This document shows positions 53,125 to 62,515 of a stretch of DNA of 64,000 bases, in pieces. The position numbers and the translations under genes were made by a program. Numbering within the stretch: the first letter of the stretch is position 1; each line of letters begins with the position of its first letter. Below the pieces are notes generated by a model. That model made no database searches, was not told the DNA's origin, and saw nothing but the letters and a program-made list of their open reading frames with translations. The DNA is taken from contig NZ_JAPELY010000001.1 of NCBI RefSeq assembly GCF_026343295.1, positions 806,001 through 870,000 on the forward strand, in the 5' to 3' direction. Source of the DNA: Streptomyces sp. NBC_00083. GTDB lineage: Bacteria; Actinomycetota; Actinomycetes; Streptomycetales; Streptomycetaceae.

Positions 53125-54483
53125 CTACTTCTTGACGCGAACGGTCTTGGTGGAGCGCGTTTCGAGGGTCATCTCGTCCGCTTCCGCGACCTTCGCCTTC
53201 AGTCGCACAGTACCGTTCGCTTCGTCGACGACGTCCACCACCTTCGCGAGCAGTTTGGCGGTATCGGAGTTCCCCGACGCCGCGGCCAGCTGCACCGCGC
53301 GGCCGAGCTTCGCCGTCGCGCCGTCCACATCGCCCGACTTGCGCGCATCCAGCCCCTGCTGGATGACTTGGGCCAGTTCGGCCTGACCTGTGTAGTGGGC
53401 GACCTGGGGGTTGATCGACGTGGAGGCCGCCATGTCGTCGGTCCACACCGCACGCACCAGACCCTGCGACAGGACCTGCGGCGCACCGCCCTCGCGGTCG
53501 GGCACGATGAGCGAGACGCGGGCGGCGAGCATCTCCTGGCCCACATTGGCCTGCGGCACCTGCACGCACACGTGGTAGTCGCGGGACTCGTCGCCCCAGG
53601 AGCCCGTCGGATAGTCCCCGGCGCGCGGTCCCGCCTCGGTGCGCCGGCCCGTCAACTCGGCGACGGTGGGCGCCACTTGCTTGACGAACTTGATCTCCAC
53701 GCCGACCGGGGTCCACAGCCGCAGCGCCACGTCCGCGACCTCCTTGCCCATCGCGTTCTCCATCATCTGCGTGAAGTCCGCGGCCAGATGGGACGGATCG
53801 GCCACGATGTCCGCGGTGCCGAGCAGCGCGGAGGAGATCGAGGTGACCTCCTTGACCTCCCAGTCGGTCCCCACGCCGCGGGCGTCGCACGTGAACCGCC
53901 CTGCGCACGCCGTGAGGGCCGAGCGCAGGTCCTCCGGCGACTCGTGCTCGTTGCGCCCGTCGGTCAGCAGGATGCCGTGCCGGATCGGCACGTCCGCGGC
54001 CCCGAGCAGCCGGTCGGCCAGGCGCAGCCAGGTGCCGATCGCGGTGCCGCCGCCCGCGCTCAGCTTGCGCAGCGCCTCCTTGGCCTGCGTACGGGTCTGG
54101 CGGTCGGCGGTGGCGAGCCGGCCGTTGCCCGGGTAGACCTCGCGGGCGATGTGCGTGCCGGCGACCACCGCGAAGGCCACGCCGTCGCGCAGGGTGTCGA
54201 TGGCGGCGGCCGTCGCGTCACGGGCGTTGCGCATCTTGGTCGGCGGATAGTCCATGGAGCCCGAACAGTCCACCATGATCACCACGGCGGCGGAGGGCGC
54301 CTGCCCGGGTATGTGCGAGGGCGCCGCGGTGGCCGTCGTGAAGGGAGCCCCGCCCAGGGTGCCGCCGCCCGTGGAGGCCACCGTGACGATCGCGTTGACC
54401 TCCCGGCCGCCCTCCGGAAGGAACTCGTTCTGGTACACCTCGACGGAGAACTGCGGCACGTTGGACTTCGAGAAGTTGGCCAT
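53125..54483 (-). CDS. von Willebrand factor A (vWA) domain protein
   Basis: This 452-residue protein has a vWA domain (about 62-240) with an intact MIDAS motif DCSGS (72-76), a threonine in GGGTAIGTWL, and LTDGRNEHE. It is followed by a beta-rich region and a helical tail ending in basic residues. No signal peptide is seen, so it is probably cytoplasmic. It lies between the PP2C and FHA genes and may serve as a metal-dependent protein interaction platform of the kinase module. The start at ATG 54483 is preceded by AAGGAG. Confidence 0.85.
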   Translation of the reverse strand: MANFSKSNVPQFSVEVYQNEFLPEGGREVNAIVTVASTGGGTLGGAPFTTATAAPSHIPGQAPSAAVVIMVDCSGSMDYPPTKMRNARDATAAAIDTLRDGVAFAVVAGTHIAREVYPGNGRLATADRQTRTQAKEALRKLSAGGGTAIGTWLRLADRLLGAADVPIRHGILLTDGRNEHESPEDLRSALTACAGRFTCDARGVGTDWEVKEVTSISSALLGTADIVADPSHLAADFTQMMENAMGKEVADVALRLWTPVGVEIKFVKQVAPTVAELTGRRTEAGPRAGDYPTGSWGDESRDYHVCVQVPQANVGQEMLAARVSLIVPDREGGAPQVLSQGLVRAVWTDDMAASTSINPQVAHYTGQAELAQVIQQGLDARKSGDVDGATAKLGRAVQLAAASGNSDTAKLLAKVVDVVDEANGTVRLKAKVAEADEMTLETRSTKTVRVKK

Positions 54484-54581
54484 CGACAAGGCTCCTTGAG
54501 GCTCCATGGACCTGAAGTGAAAAGGTGGGGACGAGGGGCGGGGGCGACGGCGGCGCCGAAGCGGCGCGCCGCGGGCGGGGC

Positions 54582-55841
54582 CTACGGGTAGGCGGATCCT
54601 GCCCCCTGCTGCGCCACCGCGAACGGCAGCACGGCCACTGTTACGTTGTCGTGCCCCCCGCCGTCCAGGGCGTGCCCGACCAGCACCTGCGCGCTCTGCA
54701 ACGGCCGCTGCGCCGCGTCCGCGGGGATGACGCGGGCCATCTCCTGCGCGCCCTCCGCGTAGTTCCACAGGCCGTCCGTGCAGACCACCACCACGCCGGA
54801 GCGGTCCGGCTTGAACGACGCGGTGTGCGGGTCGAGTTCGTACGCGTCCGCGCCCAGCCACCCCGTGATGGCGTGGGCCCGCTCGTCGGCGTAGGCGTCG
54901 GCCTCGCTCATCAGGCGGGCCGCCACCATCTGCGCGGCCCACGAGTCGTCCTCGGTGAGCCGGGCCGGGGCGGCCGTACGGTCGTCGGGCACCCAGTACG
55001 CGCGGCTGTCGCCGACCCAGCCGACCACGAGGAGCCCGGACGCCGAGACGGCGCCCACCAGCGTGCAGGCCGGCGCGTTCTGGTGCCGGTGCGCCTCCTG
55101 CGGCGGCACCTGAGCGGGCTCCGCGGCAAGGGAGTTGACCGCTTCGGCGGCGGCCAGGATCGCGTCGTGCATCGCCTGCTGCGGGTGGGTGCCCTGCGGC
55201 AGGGCCACGAGCAGCGACTCGTTGGCGGCGGCGGCCGCGGCGGCGGACGCCTCGTCGGGGCGGGTCGCCGACGACACCCCGTCGCAGACGATCGCCACGA
55301 CCGCGGGCGAGCCGTCGGGCAGCGCGGTCGAGGACAGCGCGAAGGAATCCTCGTTGCGGTGGTGGCGCAGCCCGCGGTCGCTCACCGCGCAGACCCCGCC
55401 GAGCTCCTGCTCCATGTGGTCGCGTTCGCGCGGCTGGGCGTGCCCGCAGTTCTCGCAGTACCCGTCGCCGTCGACCCGGCCGGCCCGGCAGGCCACACAC
55501 ACCGCGGCGCCGGGCGCGGGCGGTCGCGCCACATGGGTGTCGGGATCGGGCTCGGCGGCCCGCGGGTCGGGCGCGGCCAGCGCGTACTCCGCCGGCTCCG
55601 CGACCGCGTCCGGCGCGGGCGGCGGCGCCGCGGCCGGCTCGTCCGTCCGTACGGGGTACGGGAGTTGGGGATCCTGCGCCGCGGCGGCCGGGGAGGCCAT
55701 CTCGATCGTCGGATGGTCGAGCGGCGGCTCGGGCACGGCCGACAGGTCGTACCCGCAGGCCCCGCAGAACAGGTCGCCCGTCTCCAGCGGCTCTTCGCAG
55801 CCGGGGCAGGCGGCGAGCTGATGCGTCTGCGACATCGTCAC
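54582..55841 (-). CDS. PP2C-type Ser/Thr protein phosphatase with zinc ribbons
   Basis: This 419-residue protein has two N-terminal zinc ribbons (CPGCEEP...CGACG near 12-30; CVACRAG...CENCG near 115-133) and a C-terminal PP2C domain (about 147-410). Metal ligands are visible in HHRNEDSF, VCDGVSS, CTDGLWN and GGHDNVTVAV. It should dephosphorylate targets of the PknG-like kinase encoded just upstream. The GTG at 55841 overlaps the kinase stop (GTGA); an ATG two codons later is equally possible. Membrane helices are absent. Confidence 0.9.
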   Translation of the reverse strand: MTMSQTHQLAACPGCEEPLETGDLFCGACGYDLSAVPEPPLDHPTIEMASPAAAAQDPQLPYPVRTDEPAAAPPPAPDAVAEPAEYALAAPDPRAAEPDPDTHVARPPAPGAAVCVACRAGRVDGDGYCENCGHAQPRERDHMEQELGGVCAVSDRGLRHHRNEDSFALSSTALPDGSPAVVAIVCDGVSSATRPDEASAAAAAAANESLLVALPQGTHPQQAMHDAILAAAEAVNSLAAEPAQVPPQEAHRHQNAPACTLVGAVSASGLLVVGWVGDSRAYWVPDDRTAAPARLTEDDSWAAQMVAARLMSEADAYADERAHAITGWLGADAYELDPHTASFKPDRSGVVVVCTDGLWNYAEGAQEMARVIPADAAQRPLQSAQVLVGHALDGGGHDNVTVAVLPFAVAQQGAGSAYP

Positions 55842-58456
55842 ACCCAGGTCCGGGGGCGGAATCGGTTGGCCCGTTCCACCAGGTCGATCCTTTCCTCGCC
55901 GCGCTGTGCCAGCCGGGCGAGCATCCGGTACGAACGTTCCAGACCGAAGCGCAGGCCCCGCTCATCGACGTCGTTGCCGAGCAGAACGGTTTTTCCTCGC
56001 TGCCCGGCGCCGGTGCTCCCCGACAGTACCCAGTCCAGGGCGGTGCCCAGGACCTCGGTCGCCAGCTGTTCACGTCGCACCGCGTCGAGACCGAACGCGT
56101 CGAGCGCCTCGACCTGGGCCGAGGCCGCCACCAGGTCGTCGAGCAGCGGGTCGTGCGGGGACCGGCTGCGCAGCCGCGCCCGGACCGCCGCGACCCGCGC
56201 CGCCGTGTAGTGGATGGAGGCCTCGGGCACGGACTCCAGGCTCCGTACGGCGCCGGTGCGGTCGCCCGCGGCCAGCTGCACCCGGGCCAGCCCGAACGCG
56301 GCACTGACGTAACTCGGGTCGGTCGTCCACACCAGCCGGTAGTACTCCGCGGCGTTGTCGAGCTGGCCGAGCACCTCGGCGCACACGCCGAGCGCCAGCT
56401 TGGGGGCGGGCTCGCCCGGGAACGCGTCGTAGATCGCGTCGAAGGACAGCGCCGCGTTCTCGTTGTCGCCGGCGGCGAGCGAGGCGAGCCCCCGGTACCA
56501 GACCACCCGCCAGTCGTCCGGGTAGTCGGCCTCCAGGGAGTCGAGCGCCTTGCCGGCGGAGACCCGCTCGTCCATGTCGAGCCGGGCCCGCAGCTCGCGC
56601 AGCCTGCGCTCGATGGAGTGGGCCGGGGCCGAGCGCAGCGCCGTGATCAGCTCGGCGGGAGCGGCGGCCATCAGACCGGCGAGGAAACCCGCGTTGGGGT
56701 CGCCCGGGTCCACGTGCGGCACCGGCAGCGCGAGGGTGGTGCCCCGCGGGTCGAGCGCCTTGAGCAGCGGGGCGGCGTACGGGCCGCCACCCGTGGCGCC
56801 CTCGGCGCGCGGCGCCGGGACGGCGCCCGCGGGCACCGGCTGCGGCAGGCCCGGGGTGTTCGGCGCGAGCGCCGGCACCGGCGGGGCGCCCGCCGGGACG
56901 GCGGCGAGGGCCGCGGCCGGAACCGCCGCCTGCGCGAGCGCCTTGCGGGCGCGCCTGCCCACCGGCGCCACCCGCGCTCCGAGGCGCGAGACGTCACCGT
57001 CGGTCTCGGCGAACAACGTGGCGTCCGTGACCCGCAGTTCGGCCCCGAACAATGTCGAGAGGGCGGGCCTCGGCCGCCCCGTCTGGAGCGCCACGACCTC
57101 GCGCAGCACACCCGTCAGCTGCTCCGCCATCTCCTGCGCGGAGGCGAACCGGCGCGCCGGATCGGGGTCGGTGGCGCGCACCAGGAACCGGTAGAACGAC
57201 TCGTACGCACGGAAGACGTCGATGGTGTCCGGGTCCGGAAGGCTGTCCGCGTAGACGTTGGTGTAGCCCTGGAAGTCGAAGGTCAGCACCGCCAGGGTGC
57301 GCGCCACCGTGTACAGGTCGGAGGCGACCGAGGGGCCGGCCTCGGCGACCTCGGGCGCCTGGTAGCCGACCGTGCCGTAGATCGCCGACTCGTCGTCGTC
57401 CATGCGGCGCACCGCGCCCATGTCGATCAGCTTCAGCTGGTCCTCGGTCTGGATCGCGTTGTCGACCTTGAAGTCGCAGTACAGCAGGTTGCGGCTGTGC
57501 AGATGGCCGAGCGCCTCCAGGGCCTCGATGCCGAACGCGCAGGCCTGCTCCACGGGGAGCGGGTCGCGCCTGCCGTCCACCGTGCGCCGCTCGTTGGCGA
57601 TCTCCTTCAGGGACTTGCCGCCGACGTACTCCATCACGATGTAGCCGTCGAGCGACCCGGTGCGCTGGTCGAGGTGCTCCACGAAGTTGTAGATCCGCAC
57701 GATGTTGGAGTGCTCGATCTCCGCGAGGAAGCGCCGCTCGGAGATGGCCGCCGCCATCGCGTCCTGGTCGCCGGTGTCGAGCAGGCCCTTGAGGACGACC
57801 CAGCGGTCGGAGACCGCGCGGTCCACGGCGAGGTAGACCCAGCCGAGCCCGCCGTGCGCCAGACAGCCCACGACCTCGTACTGGCCGTGCACGATGTCAC
57901 CGGTGTGCAGCTTCGGCACGAAGGAGTACGGGTGGCCGCACTTGGTGCAGAAGCCCTCGGTGCGCCCGGCCCGCTCCCCGCGCGAACGGCCCACCTGCGC
58001 CCCGCAGTCCGAACGCGAACAGAACCGCTTCCGCTCGGGGACCTCCGGGTGCTCCATCACCGCGGAGCGCGGGTCCGGACGCGGCACCCCGGGCACCGAC
58101 ACCAGGCCCGCGCCGAGCCGGCTGCGCGCCGACGAACTCGCCGCGGCGCCCGAACTGCGCACCGACACCGAACGCGCGGTGGTGGTGCCGGTCAGCGACG
58201 ACAGGCGCCCCGAGACCGAGCGCCGGGAGGTCGAGGACCGGGCCGACGAGCGGGCGGAGGCGCGCGAGGAGGACCGCGACGACTGGGAGGCCGAGCGGTG
58301 GCCGCCGCCGGTGATCCCGGTCGGCGGTGACGACACCATGCCCGTGGGCGACACGACGGGCGCGAGCCCGCAGGTGTCGCAGTACAGCTCGCCGCCGCCC
58401 ATGTCCTCGTACGTACCGGCGCAACCGGGGCGCTGGCACTGGGTGTTCTCGCTCAC
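55838..58456 (-). CDS. pknG: Ser/Thr protein kinase PknG homologue (rubredoxin-kinase-TPR)
   Basis: This 872-residue kinase closely follows mycobacterial PknG: a rubredoxin-like zinc module (CSRSDCG...CTKCGHPYSF), the kinase P-loop CLAHGGLGWVYLA with Lys in VVLKGL, the catalytic YCDFKVDN loop, LIDMGA in place of DFG, and a C-terminal TPR region containing FPGEPAPKLALGV. It is longer than PknG because of an N-terminal zinc ribbon and a Ser/Arg-rich linker (about 55-105). In mycobacteria PknG responds to amino acid levels through GlnH and GlnX and phosphorylates the FHA protein GarA. Both glnX and glnH homologues lie upstream in this operon. The GTG at 58456 has GAGGGGGG upstream. Confidence 0.92.
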   Translation of the reverse strand: MSENTQCQRPGCAGTYEDMGGGELYCDTCGLAPVVSPTGMVSSPPTGITGGGHRSASQSSRSSSRASARSSARSSTSRRSVSGRLSSLTGTTTARSVSVRSSGAAASSSARSRLGAGLVSVPGVPRPDPRSAVMEHPEVPERKRFCSRSDCGAQVGRSRGERAGRTEGFCTKCGHPYSFVPKLHTGDIVHGQYEVVGCLAHGGLGWVYLAVDRAVSDRWVVLKGLLDTGDQDAMAAAISERRFLAEIEHSNIVRIYNFVEHLDQRTGSLDGYIVMEYVGGKSLKEIANERRTVDGRRDPLPVEQACAFGIEALEALGHLHSRNLLYCDFKVDNAIQTEDQLKLIDMGAVRRMDDDESAIYGTVGYQAPEVAEAGPSVASDLYTVARTLAVLTFDFQGYTNVYADSLPDPDTIDVFRAYESFYRFLVRATDPDPARRFASAQEMAEQLTGVLREVVALQTGRPRPALSTLFGAELRVTDATLFAETDGDVSRLGARVAPVGRRARKALAQAAVPAAALAAVPAGAPPVPALAPNTPGLPQPVPAGAVPAPRAEGATGGGPYAAPLLKALDPRGTTLALPVPHVDPGDPNAGFLAGLMAAAPAELITALRSAPAHSIERRLRELRARLDMDERVSAGKALDSLEADYPDDWRVVWYRGLASLAAGDNENAALSFDAIYDAFPGEPAPKLALGVCAEVLGQLDNAAEYYRLVWTTDPSYVSAAFGLARVQLAAGDRTGAVRSLESVPEASIHYTAARVAAVRARLRSRSPHDPLLDDLVAASAQVEALDAFGLDAVRREQLATEVLGTALDWVLSGSTGAGQRGKTVLLGNDVDERGLRFGLERSYRMLARLAQRGEERIDLVERANRFRPRTWV

Positions 58457-59784
58457 GAATCCCCCCTCACGTCTTCGGGCCCGGACTGTCTCGGGACCAG
58501 TACCTCCGCCGCCGCCCGCTGGTAGCGCAGCACCGCCTCCTCGGCGACGCGCAGGTCGCAGGGCGCGGACCACAGCATGCGGCGGGCCGCGTCGTACCGC
58601 TCGATCAGGAGCGGGTCCTCGGCCATGCCGTGCCGGGCGACCTTCGCCTTGTACGCGTCGAGCCGCCCGCGCAGCTCGGCGCGGACCGCGAGCGGCGCGG
58701 TGACCGCCGTCAACGACTCGCGGGCGCGCAGCAGTTCGTCCTCGGCCTCGCGTTCGAGGGACTCCAGGAGCGGCGAGAGCCGGTGCCACTGCGCGTGTCT
58801 GCGGTACTCCGCGGCGGCGGCCAGCTGTTCCTGGAGCACGATGGAAGGGCCGCTCACCGCGGGCACCTCGCTCGCGGCGATCTTCGCGAGCACCTCGCCG
58901 CGCGCCGAGCGGGCCTCGGCCAGGGTGCGGTCGGCCCGCGACAGCACGTCCCGCAGGCGCGCGAGGCGCTGCTCGGCATCCTGACGCACCGTCAGAACGG
59001 CGTCGATCTCACGGCGTACGTCTTCGAGGGCGCGCGCCGCCCGGTCGTAGCGCCCGGTGTCGGGGCGCCCGCCGCCCGGCGCCGAGCTGCCCTGCGTGGG
59101 CACCCAGAACGCGAGCGGGTCGGAGATCACCTGGGTGCGCAGCTCGGCCAGCTCCGCCGTGATCTCCTCCAGGTCGTCGCCCGAGGGGTGCTCCCCGGGG
59201 CGCACGCCCACCGAGTGGGCGAGGCTCCGGGTGCGGTGCAGCTCGGCGGCGAGCAGGTCTATCCGGGCCGGCAGCGCCGACCACACCGCGTCGGCGGCCA
59301 CGACCACGTCGAGCGAGCGCGCGTACAGCTCGTTCATCCGGTGCACGAGGTCGGCGAGCGAGAAGCGCTCGGTGAGCCGGGCCGGACCGCCGGCCAGGGT
59401 CGGCGCGCCGTGCAGGGCGGCCCCGGACAGCGTCACGGACGCGCCGCGCAGCCGGTCGGTCAGCTCCACCAGGTCGTCCCGGTTGGGCCAGCGCCGCCGG
59501 GCGCGCAGCTCACGCGCGGACTCCAGGGCCGCCGAGTAGGCGTCGAAGTACGACCACAGCAGGGAGATCGACTGCTCGGTGGCGGCCCAGCGCTCCTTGG
59601 TGACACCGGTGAGCCCGGCCCCTTCGAGGAGCCGGCGCCCGGCATGGTCCTGGAGGGCGAGCAGCGAGGTCTCGACGGCCTCGTGCTCGGCGTCGAGGCG
59701 TGCCAGCGCACGGTCCGCCTCGTCCCGGTCCATGACCGGCCCCGGGGGTCCCCCGGTGGAGCTGGGGGAGGATCCCGCGCCCAT
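58453..59784 (-). CDS. Coiled-coil protein of the pknG operon, unknown function
   Basis: This 443-residue, almost entirely helical, charged protein has several coiled-coil stretches (RALARLDAEHEAVE, ARALEDVRREIDA, ESLEREAEDEL). There are no membrane helices or catalytic motifs. It lies between glnH and pknG and overlaps the kinase start by four bases, so it is probably a scaffold or adaptor linking the membrane sensor to the kinase (inference). I chose ATG 59784, which has GGAGAGGTGATC upstream; the first 17 residues are then Gly/Pro/Ser-rich and encoded by a hairpin-forming repeat. An ATG at 59733 would skip them. Confidence 0.75.
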   Translation of the reverse strand: MGAGSSPSSTGGPPGPVMDRDEADRALARLDAEHEAVETSLLALQDHAGRRLLEGAGLTGVTKERWAATEQSISLLWSYFDAYSAALESARELRARRRWPNRDDLVELTDRLRGASVTLSGAALHGAPTLAGGPARLTERFSLADLVHRMNELYARSLDVVVAADAVWSALPARIDLLAAELHRTRSLAHSVGVRPGEHPSGDDLEEITAELAELRTQVISDPLAFWVPTQGSSAPGGGRPDTGRYDRAARALEDVRREIDAVLTVRQDAEQRLARLRDVLSRADRTLAEARSARGEVLAKIAASEVPAVSGPSIVLQEQLAAAAEYRRHAQWHRLSPLLESLEREAEDELLRARESLTAVTAPLAVRAELRGRLDAYKAKVARHGMAEDPLLIERYDAARRMLWSAPCDLRVAEEAVLRYQRAAAEVLVPRQSGPEDVRGDS

Positions 59785-59828
59785 CGATCACCTCTCCGCT
59801 CTGTGGTACGAAGCCGCCGTCAACGCGC

Positions 59829-60959
59829 TCAACCCGCCCGGTACTTGGGTGCCGGGGGGCTCTTTATGCCGGGCAGGTCGGCGGCCAGCCACTGCCGGTA
59901 CGCCCTCATCCAGGGGCTGTTGTCCCCGCCGCTGCGGTAGTCCACGAGGACCTGGTTGATCCGCCGCACCAGGTCGGTGTTGCCGAGCTTGACGGCGACA
60001 CCGTAGTACTCGGTGGTGAACGGGCTGCCCTTCAGCTGGACCGCCGGGTCCTGGGCGGCCTGGCCCGCGGCGAGCGCGTTGTCGGTGACGACCGCGTCCA
60101 CCAGGTTCTGCTGGAGGCGCACCAGGCAGTCCAGCTGGTTGGGGACCGTGAAGTCCTGGTAGTCCGCGCCGTGCGGATCGGTCTTGAGCGCGTCGAACGC
60201 GGTGGAGCCCGCCGCCACGCAGACCCGCTTGCCCTTCAGCGAGTCGTCGAAGCCGGTGATGGCGGAGGACTTGGGGGCGAGCACCTGCTGGCCCGCCTCG
60301 AAGTAGGCGGTCGAGAAGGAGGCCTGCTTGATGCGGCCGCAGTTGACGGTCATGGTCCGCACGACCACGTCGACCGTCCCGTTCTGCAGGGCGGGGATGC
60401 GCTGGCTGGTCGGGATGGCGCGGTAGATCACGGCGTTCTCGTCGCCCAGGATGTTCTTCGCGATCGCCTTCACCAGGTCGATGTCGAAGCCTTCGAGGGT
60501 GCGCGTCGCCGGATTGCGGTAGCCCCAGCGGAAGCTGTTCTGGTCGACTCCCGCGATCAGTTTGCCGCGCCGCTTGATGGCGTCGATGGTCGGCCCGTCC
60601 GCCGACGACGGGGACAGGCTCGCCTCGGGGTCCGTGCAGTCGTCGGCCTTGGCCTGCACGCCGTGCGCGGTGCCGGGGCCCGCGACGCCCACCGCGGCGG
60701 CGCTCTCACCGCCGTGCCGGGTCAGCGGGATCAGGGTGCCCGCCGCGACCGCGAGCGCGAGGGCCATCCCGGCCACCCCGCCCCAGCCGCGCAGCCGCCC
60801 GGCCCGGCGCCGCTCGGTGCGCCGGGCGCGGCCCGGCGTGTCGGTGCCCGGGGCGGCCGGGTGGACCGGATCCGCCGAACCGTTCGCGCCGCTCATCGCG
60901 ACCCCTCTCGCCCATCCGCCGCTGCTCGCACGGCCGTTGCCGCTGTCCATGGCGCTCAC
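59829..60959 (-). CDS. glnH: Membrane-anchored amino acid-binding protein GlnH
   Basis: This 376-residue protein has a basic cytoplasmic N-terminus, one transmembrane helix (about 57-80) and a periplasmic-binding-protein type 2 domain (about 110-370). The latter shows RRGKLIAGVDQNSFRWGY, LEGFDIDLVKAIA, VDVVVRTMTVNC and an AVVTDNALA segment. Mycobacterial GlnH binds aspartate and controls PknG through the membrane protein GlnX. Here the lipobox cysteine is missing, so the domain is held by the uncleaved helix. The GTG at 60959 overlaps glnX (GTGA); an ATG at 60950 is possible. Confidence 0.85.
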   Translation of the reverse strand: MSAMDSGNGRASSGGWARGVAMSGANGSADPVHPAAPGTDTPGRARRTERRRAGRLRGWGGVAGMALALAVAAGTLIPLTRHGGESAAAVGVAGPGTAHGVQAKADDCTDPEASLSPSSADGPTIDAIKRRGKLIAGVDQNSFRWGYRNPATRTLEGFDIDLVKAIAKNILGDENAVIYRAIPTSQRIPALQNGTVDVVVRTMTVNCGRIKQASFSTAYFEAGQQVLAPKSSAITGFDDSLKGKRVCVAAGSTAFDALKTDPHGADYQDFTVPNQLDCLVRLQQNLVDAVVTDNALAAGQAAQDPAVQLKGSPFTTEYYGVAVKLGNTDLVRRINQVLVDYRSGGDNSPWMRAYRQWLAADLPGIKSPPAPKYRAG

Positions 60960-62332
60960 CTGTACTCCGCGAGCCGGCGGCTGACGCCGACGCCCGCACC
61001 GGCCGCCGCGAGCACCGCGAGGACCGCCGCGCCCACCGGGAGGCCCGTCAGGGCGCCCCGGCCGTCGGACGCGGCGCTCGTGAACTGGCGCTGCTCATGG
61101 GCGATGGCCGCGTCGAGCTGCTCGTCCACCTTGTCGAAGCACTCGCCCGTGGAGCCCTTCGCGGCGAGGACCTGGGTCAGCGCGCCGTCGTAGTCACCGC
61201 TGTCGTCCGTCTTGCGGGCCGCCGTGTGGCGCTGCTGCCAGGCGTCCATGTCGGCCTTGGCCTGCGTCACCGGGGTCCTGCCCGCGGCGTCGTCGGCGAG
61301 GTTCCTCGCGGTGCCCAGCTTGTCGTTGAGCGTCGTCATGTCCTGGGCGAACTGCGCCTCGTACTGGTCCTTGCCGTCCGATGTGAGCACCGCGCCCCGG
61401 GCGACCAGGGTGAGGTTCTCGTTGGCGCGGGCCTGGAGCGAGCTGATCCGGGCGTCGTTGAGGACCTTCAGGGACTCCTGGCCGTGGGCGCGCGAGGCCG
61501 ACAGGTCGGACGAGGCCACCGCGTGGCCCACCACCAGCCACAGCATCACCACCGTGGAGGCGGCCGTCGCGGCGAGGAGACCGTGGTTGAACACCCGGTT
61601 GGTGCGCAGGTAGTTGCGGCGCTGCACCCACACCAGGCCGCCGAGCGCCACCAGGCCGAGCACGGTCGCCGCGTACGGCCAGGTGTCCGCCTGGTCGTAG
61701 TCGTCGTAGAGCCGCCCCGTCTCCGCCTCGTACAGCTTCTGCGCGGCGGGCAGCAGGCTGGCGCTCATCTTCTGGTTGGCGAAGCGCAGATAGGCGCCGC
61801 CGACGGGGAAGCCCTGCCGGTTGTTGGCCCGCGCCTGCTCGATCAGACCGTTGTAGAGCGGGAGCTGCTCGTTGAGCGTGGCTATCTGCTGGGCCGACTC
61901 CGCCGAACCCGTCGTGTTGGCGGCGGCCTTCACCAGCAGCCGGGACGCCGTCGTGATGTCCGTGTCGTACCGCTTGCGCACGTCGAGCGGCTCCTGGCCG
62001 CCGGCGAGGAACCCGCTCGCCGCCGCCGTGTCGGCGTCGGCGAGCGAACGGTAGATGGACGCGGCGTCGGCGCTCAGCGGCTGGCTGCGGTTGACGACGT
62101 CGTCGGCGGCGGCGGCGCGGTCCGAGACCTCCCAGGCGGTGACGGCGCCGAACGCCACCACGAGCACCGCCACGACCGTACCGATGATCCACAGACGGCC
62201 GGGCTCGGTGGTCGCCGCGGCGCGCAGCCGCTCGCGGGCCCCTGCCCAGCCCCGGTGCGCGCCCGGTCGCGGCTGCGCCGCGGACCCGGCCGCGGACTCC
62301 CGCGTCTCCGGTTCGCGCACGTTCGGCGACAT
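60956..62332 (-). CDS. glnX: Transmembrane sensor GlnX
   Basis: This 458-residue membrane protein has four predicted helices: about 48-70, 223-242, 252-273 and 425-445. Two helical external domains lie between helices 1 and 2 and between 3 and 4, each resembling a four-helix sensor bundle. It matches mycobacterial GlnX, which relays GlnH-bound aspartate to cytoplasmic PknG. It is the first gene of the seven-gene leftward operon. I used ATG 62332, with GGAGG ten bases upstream; a GTG two codons earlier is possible. Confidence 0.85.
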   Translation of the reverse strand: MSPNVREPETRESAAGSAAQPRPGAHRGWAGARERLRAAATTEPGRLWIIGTVVAVLVVAFGAVTAWEVSDRAAAADDVVNRSQPLSADAASIYRSLADADTAAASGFLAGGQEPLDVRKRYDTDITTASRLLVKAAANTTGSAESAQQIATLNEQLPLYNGLIEQARANNRQGFPVGGAYLRFANQKMSASLLPAAQKLYEAETGRLYDDYDQADTWPYAATVLGLVALGGLVWVQRRNYLRTNRVFNHGLLAATAASTVVMLWLVVGHAVASSDLSASRAHGQESLKVLNDARISSLQARANENLTLVARGAVLTSDGKDQYEAQFAQDMTTLNDKLGTARNLADDAAGRTPVTQAKADMDAWQQRHTAARKTDDSGDYDGALTQVLAAKGSTGECFDKVDEQLDAAIAHEQRQFTSAASDGRGALTGLPVGAAVLAVLAAAGAGVGVSRRLAEYR

Positions 62333-62357
62333 CGCCACCTGACCTCCCCCTCGGTCG

Positions 62358-62410
62358 CTGCCTAGGCAGTATGGCCGCAGGGACCGACAACCATCCAGGG
62401 TTGTCTGGAT
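62358..62410. promoter_or_regulatory. Two palindromes in the glnX promoter region
   Basis: Upstream of glnX lie a perfect 12-bp palindrome CTGCCTAGGCAG (62358-62369) and an interrupted one, ATCCAG-GGTTGT-CTGGAT (62393-62410). They are about 26 and 61 bp from the start codon, where a repressor and an activator would bind. No standard promoter boxes are clear. The gap runs 62333-62515. Confidence 0.4.
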
Positions 62411-62515
62411 CTTGTTACCTGCCGCTTCACGCCCGCGCCCCCGCGCCCCCTGCCTCACGTTCCCCTCATGTATACGCGGAGGCGGTCCGTTCGGTTCCCC
62501 GGGGGCCCGGTCCGG

